A stretch of DNA of 64,000 nt, from contig CALRQP020000001.1 in assembly GCA_943370355.1 (NCBI GenBank), positions 208,101-272,100 on the forward strand, written 5' to 3'. This document shows, piece by piece, positions 53,990 to 63,002 of this stretch. The notes beneath the pieces are model-generated. The model worked only from the letters and a program-made list of their open reading frames with translations. It did not search any database and had not been told where the DNA came from. Position 1 is the stretch's first letter, and each line of letters begins with the position of its first letter. Source of the DNA: JADCGM01 sp943370355 (lineage in GTDB: Bacteria > Pseudomonadota > Alphaproteobacteria > Sphingomonadales > Sphingomonadaceae). Made by a program: the position numbers and the translations under genes.

Positions 53990-54874
53990 ATGTCGATCCT
54001 GATCAACAAGAACACCAAGGTCCTCACGCAGGGCTTCACCGGCAAGACCGGTAGCTTCCATGCGGAGATGTCGATCGCCTATGGCACGCAGATGGTCGGC
54101 GGCACTGCGCCGGGCAAGGGCGGCAGTAGCCACCTCGGCCTGCCGGTATTCAACACCGTCGCCGAGGCGCGCGATGCGACGGGTGCCGACGCGAGCGTCG
54201 TGTTCGTGCCGCCGCCGGGTGCAGCCGATGCGATCCTTGAGGCGATCGATGCGGAAATTCCGCTGATCATCTGCATCACCGAGGGTATTCCCGTGCTCGA
54301 CATGATCCCGGTGAAGCGCGCGCTGGTCGGATCGAAGTCGCGGCTGATCGGACCGAACTGCCCCGGCGTGCTGACGCCGGACGAGTGCCGCATCGGCATC
54401 ATGCCGGGCAATATCTTCTCGAAGGGCTCGGTCGGGGTCGTGTCGCGCTCCGGCACGCTGACCTATGAGGCGGTGTTTCAGACGACGCAGGCAAAGCTTG
54501 GCCAGACGACGGCGGTCGGCATCGGCGGCGATCCGGTCAATGGCACCAACTTCATCGACATGCTCGAACTCTTCCTTGCCGACGACGCGACGAAGTCGAT
54601 CATCATGATCGGCGAAATCGGCGGCTCGGCTGAAGAAGAGGCCGCCGACTTCCTGAAGTCCGAAGCGAAGAAGGGCCGCAAGAAGCCGATGGTCGGCTTC
54701 ATCGCGGGCCGCACGGCACCGCCGGGCAGGCGCATGGGTCATGCCGGTGCGATCGTGTCGGGCGGCAAGGGCGGGGCCGAGGACAAGATCGAGGCGATGC
54801 GCTCGGCCGGCATCATCGTCGCCGACAGCCCCTCGACGCTGGGCACCACGCTCGTCGAGGTCCTGAAGGGCTGA
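53990..54874 (+). CDS. sucD: succinyl-CoA synthetase alpha subunit
   Basis: A 294-residue subunit that binds CoA and carries the phospho-histidine, His251 in MGHAGAIVSG. It starts SILINKNTKVLTQGFTGKTG and has the CoA-binding SGTLTYEAVFQTT region. With SucC it forms the heterotetramer of the TCA cycle. Length is normal. It follows the cupin by nine bases. A 90-base gap then precedes sucA, enough for a promoter or processing site; none is distinct. Confidence 0.97.
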   Translation: MSILINKNTKVLTQGFTGKTGSFHAEMSIAYGTQMVGGTAPGKGGSSHLGLPVFNTVAEARDATGADASVVFVPPPGAADAILEAIDAEIPLIICITEGIPVLDMIPVKRALVGSKSRLIGPNCPGVLTPDECRIGIMPGNIFSKGSVGVVSRSGTLTYEAVFQTTQAKLGQTTAVGIGGDPVNGTNFIDMLELFLADDATKSIIMIGEIGGSAEEEAADFLKSEAKKGRKKPMVGFIAGRTAPPGRRMGHAGAIVSGGKGGAEDKIEAMRSAGIIVADSPSTLGTTLVEVLKG

Positions 54875-54964
54875 ATAGCCGCCTGATGGGCGAGACGGGA
54901 AAACGGCGGGTGACGAACCGGCCGTTAACCCCTATGTGAGCGCCGCGGCCATAGGACTTGAGTC

Positions 54965-57934
54965 ATGGGTTACGAAGGCGAACTTCCAGAGGCGCTCGAA
55001 GGCGTGGGCCCCTCGTTCATCGAGGCGCTGTACAACCGGTGGCTCGATGCGCCGGCGTCGGTCGATGTGTCGTGGGGCCGTTACTTCGAGGGTGTCGAGC
55101 GGACGATTTCGCACGGGCCGTCGTGGCAGCGCGCCAACTGGCCGGGGACGCCGACCGACAGCCTGACCGCTGCGCTTGATCCGATGCAGATGACGCCGGA
55201 GCCGAAGGCCGAGGCGAAGAAGGGCCGCGAGAGCGCGCCCGCTGCTGCGCCAGCACCGGCTCCGCAGGGGATTTCATCGGCGGAAGTGCAGCAGGCCGCG
55301 TCCGACTCGATCCGCGCGATGCTGCTCGTGCGCACCTACCGGGTGCGCGGGCATCTCGCCGCCAATCTCGATCCGCTGGGGCTCAGCAAGCGCGAACTGC
55401 CCGCCGACCTGACGCCGGAATGGCATGGCTTCAAGCCCGAGGACTTCAACCGGCCGATCTTCCTCGGCGGCGTCGCGGGCCTGCAATCGGCGACGGTCAT
55501 CCAGCTCGTTGACGTGCTGCGCCGCAACTACTGCGGCAATGTCGGCGTCGAATATATGCACATCAACGATGTCGAGGAGCGTCGCTTCATCCAGGACCGG
55601 ATTGAAGGCGCCGACAAGGACATCCAGTTCACCGAGATGGGCAAGAAGGCCATTCTCGCCAAGGTGATCGAGGGCGAGCAGTTCGAACGCTATCTCGCCA
55701 AGAAATATGTGGGCACCAAGCGCTTCGGCCTCGATGGCGGCGAGAGCCTAATTCCGGCGCTGGAAAGCGTCATCAAGACCGGTGGACAATTGGGCGTCCG
55801 CGAGATTGTCATCGGCATGCCGCATCGCGGCCGTCTGAACGTGCTCGCGAACGTTATGCAGAAGCCGTTTCGGGCGATCTTCCACGAATTCGCGGGCGGC
55901 TCGGCCAATCCCGATGATGTCGGCGGCTCGGGCGACGTCAAATATCATCTCGGAACCTCGAACGATCGCGCCTTCGACGGCATCAACGTCCATCTGTCGC
56001 TCGCCCCGAACCCCTCTCACCTCGAGGCGGTCGATCCGGTCGTGCTCGGCAAGGTGCGTGCGCAGCAGACGGTCCGCGGCGATGTGAGCCGATCCGAGGT
56101 CATCCCCGTGCTCATGCACGGCGATGCTGCGTTCGCGATGCAGGGCATTGTCGCCGAATGCTTCGGCTTCTCGGGCGTGAAGGGATACAACACCGGCGGC
56201 TGCATCCACTTCGTCGTCAACAACCAGATCGGCTTCACGACCTCGCCGCAGTTCGCGCGCTCGTCGCCCTATCCGTCAGACATGGGCAAGATCGTCCAGG
56301 CGCCGATCTTCCACGTCAACGGCGACGATCCCGAGGCGGTGACCTTCGTCACCAAATTCGCGACCGAGTTCCGCCAGAAGTTCAAGCGCGACGTGGTTAT
56401 CGACATGTGGTGCTACCGACGCTTCGGGCATAATGAGTCCGACGAGCCGAGCTTCACACAGCCGCTGATGTATGCGGAAATCCGCAAACATCCGCCGATC
56501 AGCACGCTCTATGCGGAGCGGCTGAAGGCGGAAGGCATCGTCGACGACGCGTGGGTTCAGGCGAGCGTCGACAGCTATCTCGCCGGGCTCGACAGCGATT
56601 TCGACGGGGCGAAGTCCTACAAGCCGAACAAGGCCGACTGGTTCGAGGGACGCTGGGCCGGTCTCGGCAAGCCTGCCGATCCGGTGACTGCGCGCCGCGC
56701 CGCCGACACCGGCGTCTCGGCAGACCGCATCGCCGAGGTTGCCGAGGCGATCACCCACGTTCCCGACGGTTTCGCGATCCACAAGACGCTGGCCCGTGTC
56801 GTCGAGGCACGCGGCGAGGCGCTGCGCAGCGGCGAGGGCATCGACTGGGCGACCGGCGAAGCGCTGGCGTTCGGCACGCTGCTGCAGGACGGCTATAGTG
56901 TCCGCCTATCGGGGCAGGACTCAGGGCGCGGCACGTTCAGCCAGCGGCATGCGGTCTGGGTCGATCAGGTCAACGGCTCCAAATATGTCGCGCTGAACAG
57001 CCTCGCGCCAAATTTCGAAGTGCTGGATTCGCCGCTCTCGGAGTTCGGCGTGCTCGGCTTCGAATATGGTTTTGCGGGCGCTGATCCGCGCACGCTGGTG
57101 TTGTGGGAAGCGCAGTTCGGCGACTTCGCCAATGGTGCGCAGGTGATGATCGACCAGTTCGTCGCCAGCGGCGAGGTCAAATGGCTACGCGCCAATGGGC
57201 TCGTCATGCTGCTGCCGCACGGCTTCGAGGGGCAGGGGCCGGAGCACAGCTCGGCACGGCTCGAGCGCTATCTGCAGCTCTGCGCCGAAGACAATATGCA
57301 GGTCGCCAACTGCACGACGCCGGCCAACTATTTTCACCTGCTGCGCCGCCAGATGGTGCGGCCGTTCCGCAAGCCGCTCATCATCATGACGCCGAAATCG
57401 CTGCTGCGGAACAAGGCGGCCGTCTCGACGCTCGCCGACTTCACAGGTGACAGTCACTTCAAGCGCATCCTGAGCGATCCGAACGCGCCCGCCGACGACA
57501 AGATCGAGCGGCTGATCCTGTGCAGCGGCAAGGTGTTCTACGACCTCGCCGAGGCGCGCGATGCCGAATCCGACGGCAAGACGAGCATCGTCCGCATTGA
57601 GCAGCTCTACCCCTTCCCCGGCGATCCGCTGATGGTGCGCCTGCGCCGGATGACCAATTTGAAGACGGTGGTGTGGGCGCAGGAAGAGCCGCAGAATGCT
57701 GGCGCGTGGAGCTTCATCGCCCCGTTCATCGAGGCGGCAATGGCGGGTGCCGGCACGGCGCCGAGCCGGCCCGTCTATGCGGGTCGTGCGGCAGCCGCTG
57801 CGACGGCGACGGGCCTGATGCGCCGCCACAATGCAGAACAGGCGAAGCTCATCGCCGAGGCGCTCGGGGCGAGTAAATCCGAGGTCAATGCGGCGATCCG
57901 CGGCGGTCTCAAACCCAAACAGAACGCAGGTTAG
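54965..57934 (+). CDS. sucA: 2-oxoglutarate dehydrogenase E1 component
   Basis: A 989-residue thiamine-diphosphate enzyme that decarboxylates 2-oxoglutarate. It has the N-terminal E2-binding region (SFIEALYNRWLDAPASVDVSWGRYF) and the ThDP-binding active-site motifs: GMPHRGRLNVLANVM, LMHGDAAFAMQGIV and the metal-binding segment WCYRRFGHNESDEPSFTQPLMY. The C-terminal ends with a conserved RRHNAEQAKLIAEAL. ThDP is also the end product of the thiC and thiG pathway seen elsewhere in the window. GTG- or ATG-level choice: ATG 54965 is used. Confidence 0.97.
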   Translation: MGYEGELPEALEGVGPSFIEALYNRWLDAPASVDVSWGRYFEGVERTISHGPSWQRANWPGTPTDSLTAALDPMQMTPEPKAEAKKGRESAPAAAPAPAPQGISSAEVQQAASDSIRAMLLVRTYRVRGHLAANLDPLGLSKRELPADLTPEWHGFKPEDFNRPIFLGGVAGLQSATVIQLVDVLRRNYCGNVGVEYMHINDVEERRFIQDRIEGADKDIQFTEMGKKAILAKVIEGEQFERYLAKKYVGTKRFGLDGGESLIPALESVIKTGGQLGVREIVIGMPHRGRLNVLANVMQKPFRAIFHEFAGGSANPDDVGGSGDVKYHLGTSNDRAFDGINVHLSLAPNPSHLEAVDPVVLGKVRAQQTVRGDVSRSEVIPVLMHGDAAFAMQGIVAECFGFSGVKGYNTGGCIHFVVNNQIGFTTSPQFARSSPYPSDMGKIVQAPIFHVNGDDPEAVTFVTKFATEFRQKFKRDVVIDMWCYRRFGHNESDEPSFTQPLMYAEIRKHPPISTLYAERLKAEGIVDDAWVQASVDSYLAGLDSDFDGAKSYKPNKADWFEGRWAGLGKPADPVTARRAADTGVSADRIAEVAEAITHVPDGFAIHKTLARVVEARGEALRSGEGIDWATGEALAFGTLLQDGYSVRLSGQDSGRGTFSQRHAVWVDQVNGSKYVALNSLAPNFEVLDSPLSEFGVLGFEYGFAGADPRTLVLWEAQFGDFANGAQVMIDQFVASGEVKWLRANGLVMLLPHGFEGQGPEHSSARLERYLQLCAEDNMQVANCTTPANYFHLLRRQMVRPFRKPLIIMTPKSLLRNKAAVSTLADFTGDSHFKRILSDPNAPADDKIERLILCSGKVFYDLAEARDAESDGKTSIVRIEQLYPFPGDPLMVRLRRMTNLKTVVWAQEEPQNAGAWSFIAPFIEAAMAGAGTAPSRPVYAGRAAAAATATGLMRRHNAEQAKLIAEALGASKSEVNAAIRGGLKPKQNAG

Positions 57935-57940
57935 GTCAGC

Positions 57941-59257
57941 ATGGCAACCGACGTCACCATTCCGCCGCTTGGCGAGTCGATCACCGAAGCCGGGGTCGGC
58001 CAGTGGCTCAAGCAGCCGGGCGACCCGGTAAAGGCCGATGAGCCGATCGTCAGCCTGGAAACCGACAAGGTCGCCGTCGAAGTGCCGTCGCCGATTGATG
58101 GCGTGATGGGCGAGCAGATGGCGAAGGTCGGCGATACGGTCGCGGTCGGCAGCGTTATCGCGCGCATCGAGGCGGCAGGCGCGGCCCCGGCCAAGGCTGC
58201 TGCGGCTCCTGCGGTTCCCGCCCGCGCGGCGGCTCCTGCACCGGCCGTCGCGCCTGCGCCAGCGGCACCTGCGCCGACTCCCGCGCCGGCTGCGGCGGCG
58301 CCCGCGCCTGCCGCGCCTGCCGCTGCACCCGACTATGAGGCGATTTCGCCGGCCGTGCGCCGCCTGCTCGGCGATTATAATATCGACCCGGACTCGGTCG
58401 CGGCCTCAGGCAAGGATGGCCGCCTGACCAAGAGCGACGTGCTGACCGCGATCGACAATGGCAGCGCCAAGCTGGTCGCGTCGGCCCCGCAGGTCGCCAT
58501 GCCGGCAGCGGGACAGGTTGGGCTCGGTCATGCAGCGGGCCTGCCGGCGGCAACCGGCCGGAACGAGGAACGCGTCCGCATGACGCGCCTGCGCCAGACC
58601 ATCGCACGCCGCCTCAAGGAAGCTCAGAACACCGCCGCGATGCTGACGACGTTCAACGACGTCGACATGACCGAGGTCATGGCCGCGCGCGACAAATATC
58701 GCGATCTGTTCGAGAAGAAGCATGGCGTCCGCCTCGGCTTCATGTCCTTTTTCGTCCATGCCTGCACGATGGCGCTGCGCGACGTGCCGTCGGTCAATGC
58801 CGCCATCGAGGGCGATGAGATCGTCTACCGCGACTATGCCGACATCGGCGTTGCCGTGTCGTCACCGGGCGGGCTCGTCGTGCCGGTGCTGCGCGATGCC
58901 GACAAGCGCAGTTTCGCCGACACCGAAAAGGCGATCGGCGACTTCGGCCGCCGCGCCCGCGACGGACAACTGAAGATCGAGGAATTGCAGGGTGGCACCT
59001 TCACCATTTCGAACGGCGGCGTGTTCGGCTCGCTGATGTCGACCCCGATCATCAACCCGCCGCAGTCGGCCGTGCTCGGCATGCACCGCATCGAGGATCG
59101 GCCCGTGGTGCGCGATGGCCAGATCGTCATCCGCCCGATGATGTACCTCGCGCTCAGCTACGACCACCGCCTGATCGACGGCCGCGAGGCTGTGACGTTC
59201 CTGGTGCGGGTCAAGGATGCCATCGAGGATCCGTCGCGCATCCTGCTGGACATGTAA
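57941..59257 (+). CDS. sucB: dihydrolipoamide succinyltransferase (E2 of 2-oxoglutarate dehydrogenase)
   Basis: A 438-residue transacylase core of the complex. The lipoyl domain carries Lys43 in SLETDKVAVEV. A long Ala/Pro linker (about 85-130) leads to the E1/E3-binding domain (ISPAVRRLLGDYNIDPDSVAASGKDGRLTKSDVL). The catalytic domain ends with SYDHRLIDGREA; the active-site His is 409. It starts six bases after sucA and runs to lpdA, ten bases later. Confidence 0.97.
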   Translation: MATDVTIPPLGESITEAGVGQWLKQPGDPVKADEPIVSLETDKVAVEVPSPIDGVMGEQMAKVGDTVAVGSVIARIEAAGAAPAKAAAAPAVPARAAAPAPAVAPAPAAPAPTPAPAAAAPAPAAPAAAPDYEAISPAVRRLLGDYNIDPDSVAASGKDGRLTKSDVLTAIDNGSAKLVASAPQVAMPAAGQVGLGHAAGLPAATGRNEERVRMTRLRQTIARRLKEAQNTAAMLTTFNDVDMTEVMAARDKYRDLFEKKHGVRLGFMSFFVHACTMALRDVPSVNAAIEGDEIVYRDYADIGVAVSSPGGLVVPVLRDADKRSFADTEKAIGDFGRRARDGQLKIEELQGGTFTISNGGVFGSLMSTPIINPPQSAVLGMHRIEDRPVVRDGQIVIRPMMYLALSYDHRLIDGREAVTFLVRVKDAIEDPSRILLDM

Positions 59258-59267
59258 GGAGCCCGCT

Positions 59268-60662
59268 GTGGCTGATTTCGACTATGACGTCCTCGTCATC
59301 GGCTCCGGACCTGGCGGCTATGTCGCGGCGATCCGGGCGGCGCAGCTGGGGCTGAAGACGGCCTGTGCGGAGAGCCGCGATACGCTGGGCGGCACCTGCC
59401 TCAACGTCGGGTGCATCCCGTCGAAGGCGCTGCTCAACGCGTCGGAGCTCTACGCCGAGGCGTCATCCGGCGCGCTGGCGAAGTTCGGGGTGAAGCTGGG
59501 GTCGGTCGAGCTCGATCTTGACGCCATGCACGGGCAGCGGCTTGAGGCTGTGAAGGGCCTGACCGGCGGCATCGAATTCCTGTTCAAGAAGAACAAGATC
59601 GACTGGCTAAAGGGCCTGGCGACTTTCGTGTCGGCGGATACCGTCGAGGTTGCGGGCAGGCAGGTGCGCGCCAAGAATATCGTCATCGCGACGGGCTCGT
59701 CAGTGACCCCGCTGCCCGGCGTGACCATCGATCATGAGGTGGTGCTCGATTCCACCTCGGCGCTCGAAATCCCCAAGGTGCCGGGGCATCTCGTCGTGAT
59801 CGGCGGCGGGGTGATCGGGCTCGAGCTCGGGTCGGTGTGGAAGCGGCTTGGGGCCAAGGTCACCGTCGTCGAATTCCTCGACCAGATCCTGCCGGGCATG
59901 GATGGCGAGGTGCGCAAGGAAGCCGCCAAGCTGTTCAAGAAACAGGGCCTCGACATCCGCACGTCGACCAAGGTCACCAAGGCCGAGCGCAACGGCACCG
60001 GCGTCGTGCTGACCGTCGAACCGGCGGCGGGTGGTGCGGCCGAGACGATCGAGGCTGACATGGTGCTCGTCGCAATCGGACGGCGGCCGAACACCGAAGG
60101 GCTTGGCCTCGACAAGGCGGGGCTTGAGGTCAACAAGCGCGGCCAGATCGAGACCGGCCATGACTTCTCGACCAAGGTGCGCGGCATCTGGGCGATCGGC
60201 GACGTGATCCCGGGGCCGATGCTCGCGCACAAGGCGGAGGACGAGGGCATCGCCGTCGCCGAGAATATCGCCGGGCTGACCGGCATCGTGAACCACGATG
60301 TGATCCCTTCGGTCGTCTACACGCACCCCGAAATCGCCGGTGTCGGGCTGACCGAGGAGGACGCCAAGGCGCGCGGCGAGATCAAGGTCGGCAAATTCCC
60401 GATGATGGCGAACAGCCGCGCCAAGGCGATCAACGATACCGACGGCTTCGTGAAGATCATCGCCGACGCCAAGACCGACCGGGTGCTCGGCGTCTGGATC
60501 ATCGCCTCGCCCGCCGGCACGATGATCGCGCAGGCGGCGCAAGCGATGGAGTTCGGTGCCTCGTCCGAGGACATCGCCTACACCTGCCACGCGCATCCCA
60601 CGCACAATGAGGCGGTGAAGGAAGCGGCGATGGCGGTCTTGGGCAAGCCGATCCATGTCTGA
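59268..60662 (+). CDS. lpdA: dihydrolipoamide dehydrogenase (E3)
   Basis: A 464-residue flavoprotein that reoxidises the lipoyl groups of SucB with NAD. FAD binding is by VIGSGPGGYVAAIRAAQLG, the redox disulfide is Cys44/Cys49 in GGTCLNVGCIPSK, and the C-terminal His-Glu pair is in CHAHPTHNEAVKEAAMAV. The GTG start at 59268 has TAAGGAG upstream. It is the last gene of the sucCD-sucAB-lpd run, and its end overlaps the TRIC-type gene by eight bases. Confidence 0.97.
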   Translation: MADFDYDVLVIGSGPGGYVAAIRAAQLGLKTACAESRDTLGGTCLNVGCIPSKALLNASELYAEASSGALAKFGVKLGSVELDLDAMHGQRLEAVKGLTGGIEFLFKKNKIDWLKGLATFVSADTVEVAGRQVRAKNIVIATGSSVTPLPGVTIDHEVVLDSTSALEIPKVPGHLVVIGGGVIGLELGSVWKRLGAKVTVVEFLDQILPGMDGEVRKEAAKLFKKQGLDIRTSTKVTKAERNGTGVVLTVEPAAGGAAETIEADMVLVAIGRRPNTEGLGLDKAGLEVNKRGQIETGHDFSTKVRGIWAIGDVIPGPMLAHKAEDEGIAVAENIAGLTGIVNHDVIPSVVYTHPEIAGVGLTEEDAKARGEIKVGKFPMMANSRAKAINDTDGFVKIIADAKTDRVLGVWIIASPAGTMIAQAAQAMEFGASSEDIAYTCHAHPTHNEAVKEAAMAVLGKPIHV

Positions 60663-61287
60663 CGCGGCTGGCGTCGCGCCGATTGCGGCGACGCTGGCCA
60701 TTCTTGACTATGCCGGGGTCGCGGTGTTTGCGGCCTCGGGCGCGCTGGCGGCGGCGCGGGCGAAGCATACGATCGTGACCTTCGCCTTCTTTGCGGCCGT
60801 CACCGGAGTCGGCGGCGGGACGCTGCGCGACTTGCTGATCGGGGTGCCGGTGTTCTGGGTACAGAATGGGGCTTATCTCGCGGTCTGCCTCGGCATCGCG
60901 GCGGCCGTCTGGTTGACGCGCGCCAACCGCTGGCCGTTTGCGGCGCTGCTGTGGATGGATGCGGTCGGCATGGCCGTTTACGCGGTGATCGGCGCGGCCA
61001 AGGCCGCGTCGACGGGGACGCCCGCGCTCGTGTCGATCGTCATGGGCGTGCTGACCGCGAGCTTCGGCGGCATCGTGCGCGACGTGCTGGCGGGTGAGCC
61101 GTCGATCCTGCTGCGCCGTGAGATTTATGTGTCGGCAGCTGCGATGGCGGCCGGCGTGTTCGTCGGCCTGTCGGCACTGGGACTCGCACCGATGATCGCT
61201 GGGCTGATCGGCGCGGGGGCCGGGTTCGCGCTGCGGGCGGGAGCGCTCGCCAGAGGCTGGGCGCTCCCGGGGTATCGCGAGGGTTAG
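60655..61287 (+). CDS. TRIC-type cation channel family membrane protein (UPF0126)
   Basis: A 210-residue protein with seven predicted helices in two similar halves. Each half has a GGG/GG-x-LRD or IVRD motif: GVGGGTLRDLLIGVP and TASFGGIVRDVLAGEPSILLRREIY, the UPF0126/TRIC family signature. Family members form potassium-permeable trimers in prokaryotes; the physiological role is not settled. Its start overlaps the lpdA stop, so expression is coupled. Its stop overlaps the convergent PEP-CTERM gene by four bases. Confidence 0.92.
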   Translation: MSDAAGVAPIAATLAILDYAGVAVFAASGALAAARAKHTIVTFAFFAAVTGVGGGTLRDLLIGVPVFWVQNGAYLAVCLGIAAAVWLTRANRWPFAALLWMDAVGMAVYAVIGAAKAASTGTPALVSIVMGVLTASFGGIVRDVLAGEPSILLRREIYVSAAAMAAGVFVGLSALGLAPMIAGLIGAGAGFALRAGALARGWALPGYREG

Positions 61288-61991
61288 GCGCGCTTGCGCC
61301 GCGCGGCTGCCAATCCGGCGAGGCCGAGGCCGAGCAAGCCGATCATACCGGGTTCGGGCGCATCGACGGGGCCCTCAAGATCGCCGGTGATGCTCAGATT
61401 GTCGAGCCGCGCGCCGGCTGCATCACCGCCGAAGCCGTCGATCAGGCTGAAGTGGATATAGACGCGGACAGTCTGGCCGGCGAAGTCGCTGATGATCGAG
61501 GACAGCGAAGTGTAGCCGCTGTCCTGCGCATAGATTTGCGCGCCAAGACCGGCATAACCCGGAAAGGTTGATGCCTTTACATAATGGTTGCCGCCGGCGA
61601 AGATTCCAATGTCGAACCGGTCGTAGAAATTGTCGCCACGGCCGTAGTCGGCAGCATCGAAGTTCAGCGTGATCGTCCCGGAACCCGGCAGCGTGATTTC
61701 CGGTGAGTAGATAGTGTGGATGATCTGCGTGCCGGCATAGGTTCCGTTGGGGGTGTTCCCCGGCGTCTCGTTGTACACCGCGCCCAGCGCGTAATTGCCC
61801 GATGCTGGGAAGTTCTGCGTGACATGGAACAGGCCGACGCCCCCCGGCAGGCCACCGGGCAGCAAGTCGCCGTCAACCGCGCCCTGAAACTGCCCGTCCT
61901 CGAAGTCCTCCGAATAGATCACGGCGGCGGCGGCAGGAGCCGCGGCCAGCATGAAGGGGGCCAGCAGGAACGGAAGGAATTTGCGCATCAT
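61284..61991 (-). CDS. PEP-CTERM sorting domain protein
   Basis: A 235-residue exported protein. The signal peptide is MMRKFLPFLLAPFMLAAAPAAA; the mature part is a beta-sandwich-like region (for example IYSEDFEDGQFQGAV, GGDAAGARLDNLSITG) that resembles carbohydrate-binding-like domains. It ends with DAPEPGMIGLLGLGLAGLAAARRKRA: PEP motif, helix, basic tail. Two adjacent ATGs at 61991/61988 follow GAGAGG. A sigma-54 promoter and a 17-bp palindromic box lie upstream, as for the PEP-CTERM gene at 4054-4641. Confidence 0.94.
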   Translation of the reverse strand: MMRKFLPFLLAPFMLAAAPAAAAVIYSEDFEDGQFQGAVDGDLLPGGLPGGVGLFHVTQNFPASGNYALGAVYNETPGNTPNGTYAGTQIIHTIYSPEITLPGSGTITLNFDAADYGRGDNFYDRFDIGIFAGGNHYVKASTFPGYAGLGAQIYAQDSGYTSLSSIISDFAGQTVRVYIHFSLIDGFGGDAAGARLDNLSITGDLEGPVDAPEPGMIGLLGLGLAGLAAARRKRA

Positions 61992-62023
61992 CGCCTCTCA
62001 GTCATCGAAATCGACGGTCCGCA

Positions 62024-62040
62024 AGCAAACATTGTGCCAG
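62024..62040 (-). promoter_or_regulatory. sigma-54 promoter of PEP-CTERM gene
   Basis: CTGGCACAATGTTTGCT on the minus strand fits the -24/-12 consensus, with GG and GC ten bases apart. Transcription should start near 62013, leaving a leader of about 22 bases. Confidence 0.88.
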
Positions 62041-62090
62041 CGAAACGATTGAAAGGATTTCAAAAACTTAGCGATTCGAGCGCGCCGAAC

Positions 62091-62107
62091 TGTAAAATTT
62101 TCCGACA
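62091..62107 (-). promoter_or_regulatory. palindromic upstream activator box
   Basis: TGTCGGAAAATTTTACA, with an AAAATTTT core. It ends 51 bases before the sigma-54 promoter. The twin box at 4754-4770 differs by one base and has the same position relative to its promoter. Confidence 0.75.
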
Positions 62108-62182
62108 GTATTGCGCCGTCGGAACCCGCCCGACCCCTAACTATGGGGGCCGTCGGGGCAGATTACGGAGCAGGCGGAACGG

Positions 62183-62929
62183 TCAGGCGGCAACGCGCCT
62201 GCGCTGCCGGACCGCCACACCCGCCAGCCCGAGGCCGAGCAGTGCGAGGCTCGCCGGTTCGGGCGCATCGGTCGGGCCTTCGGACGAAATATTGAAGGAG
62301 TCGCTCGCCTGCGCGCCGTAGATGCCGGTCGCGTCGATGATCAAAACCGCTATCATCGACGGTGTTACGCCATCGAAGTAATCGATTTGCTCGACGTAGC
62401 CCAATTGCAGCCGAATCAGATCGCCGACCTGCGGGATTGGAAAGCTGATTCCGTCGACCGTCTGAAACGGCCCAGACGACTGTTGACGCAACTGACTTGC
62501 AACATCGATCCTCCTACCTCCGATCACGACGCCATTTGCGTCCAGCACATCGGTCGAAAATTGATCGCGTGCAGAAATGAAGCTGCCGTTTTGAACGACC
62601 TCGCCGCCGAACCAATAACTGCTGGAAGCAATATTGGCCAAGGCCGACGGCAGGCCGGCCCCATTGTCCGACACATGGCTTGAAACGAGCGGTGACCCGG
62701 TCATCTGCTGAGCGAAGCCAAAGGGGGTCACGAACCCCTGCAAGGTGTCGATGGTAAATGTCGCGTTCAACGACAGCGGCCCTGAACCGTCGGCAAATCC
62801 GAAGCTCCCGCCGCCGGAGAAATCGGCGGTGGTGGTCGACACATTATAAGTGACGATCGCAGCGCTGGCGGGCGCAACGGTGGCGAAAGCGACGAGCGCG
62901 GCGGCGGCGAGGCGGCGGAGCATGGGCAT
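62183..62929 (-). CDS. PEP-CTERM sorting domain protein, tandem copy A
   Basis: A 248-residue exported protein. MPMLRRLAAAALVAFATVAPASA is the signal peptide, and the C-terminus is DAPEPASLALLGLGLAG plus a basic tail (VRQRRR). The middle is beta-rich, with a stretch of Ser/Gly (DFSGGGSFGFADGSGPLS). Both ends are almost identical to the next gene, while the middle is not, so the pair arose by duplication and then diverged in the functional part. ATG 62929 follows AGGA. No clear sigma-54 site is seen in the 73-base gap to its neighbour, so both may be read as one unit. Confidence 0.93.
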   Translation of the reverse strand: MPMLRRLAAAALVAFATVAPASAAIVTYNVSTTTADFSGGGSFGFADGSGPLSLNATFTIDTLQGFVTPFGFAQQMTGSPLVSSHVSDNGAGLPSALANIASSSYWFGGEVVQNGSFISARDQFSTDVLDANGVVIGGRRIDVASQLRQQSSGPFQTVDGISFPIPQVGDLIRLQLGYVEQIDYFDGVTPSMIAVLIIDATGIYGAQASDSFNISSEGPTDAPEPASLALLGLGLAGVAVRQRRRVAA

Positions 62930-63002
62930 GAGTCCTGCGAGAGAGTGGAACGCGACGCGAAACCAAGACTGACCGGGTCTGCGGGGCAAGGTTGTTCCCG
63001 GC

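Noticed and set aside
62985..63001. Possible sigma-54 promoter before PEP-CTERM copy A
   Set aside because: GG-N10-GC spacing fits, but the -24 part (CCGGGAA) departs from TTGGCAC and there is no palindromic box upstream.
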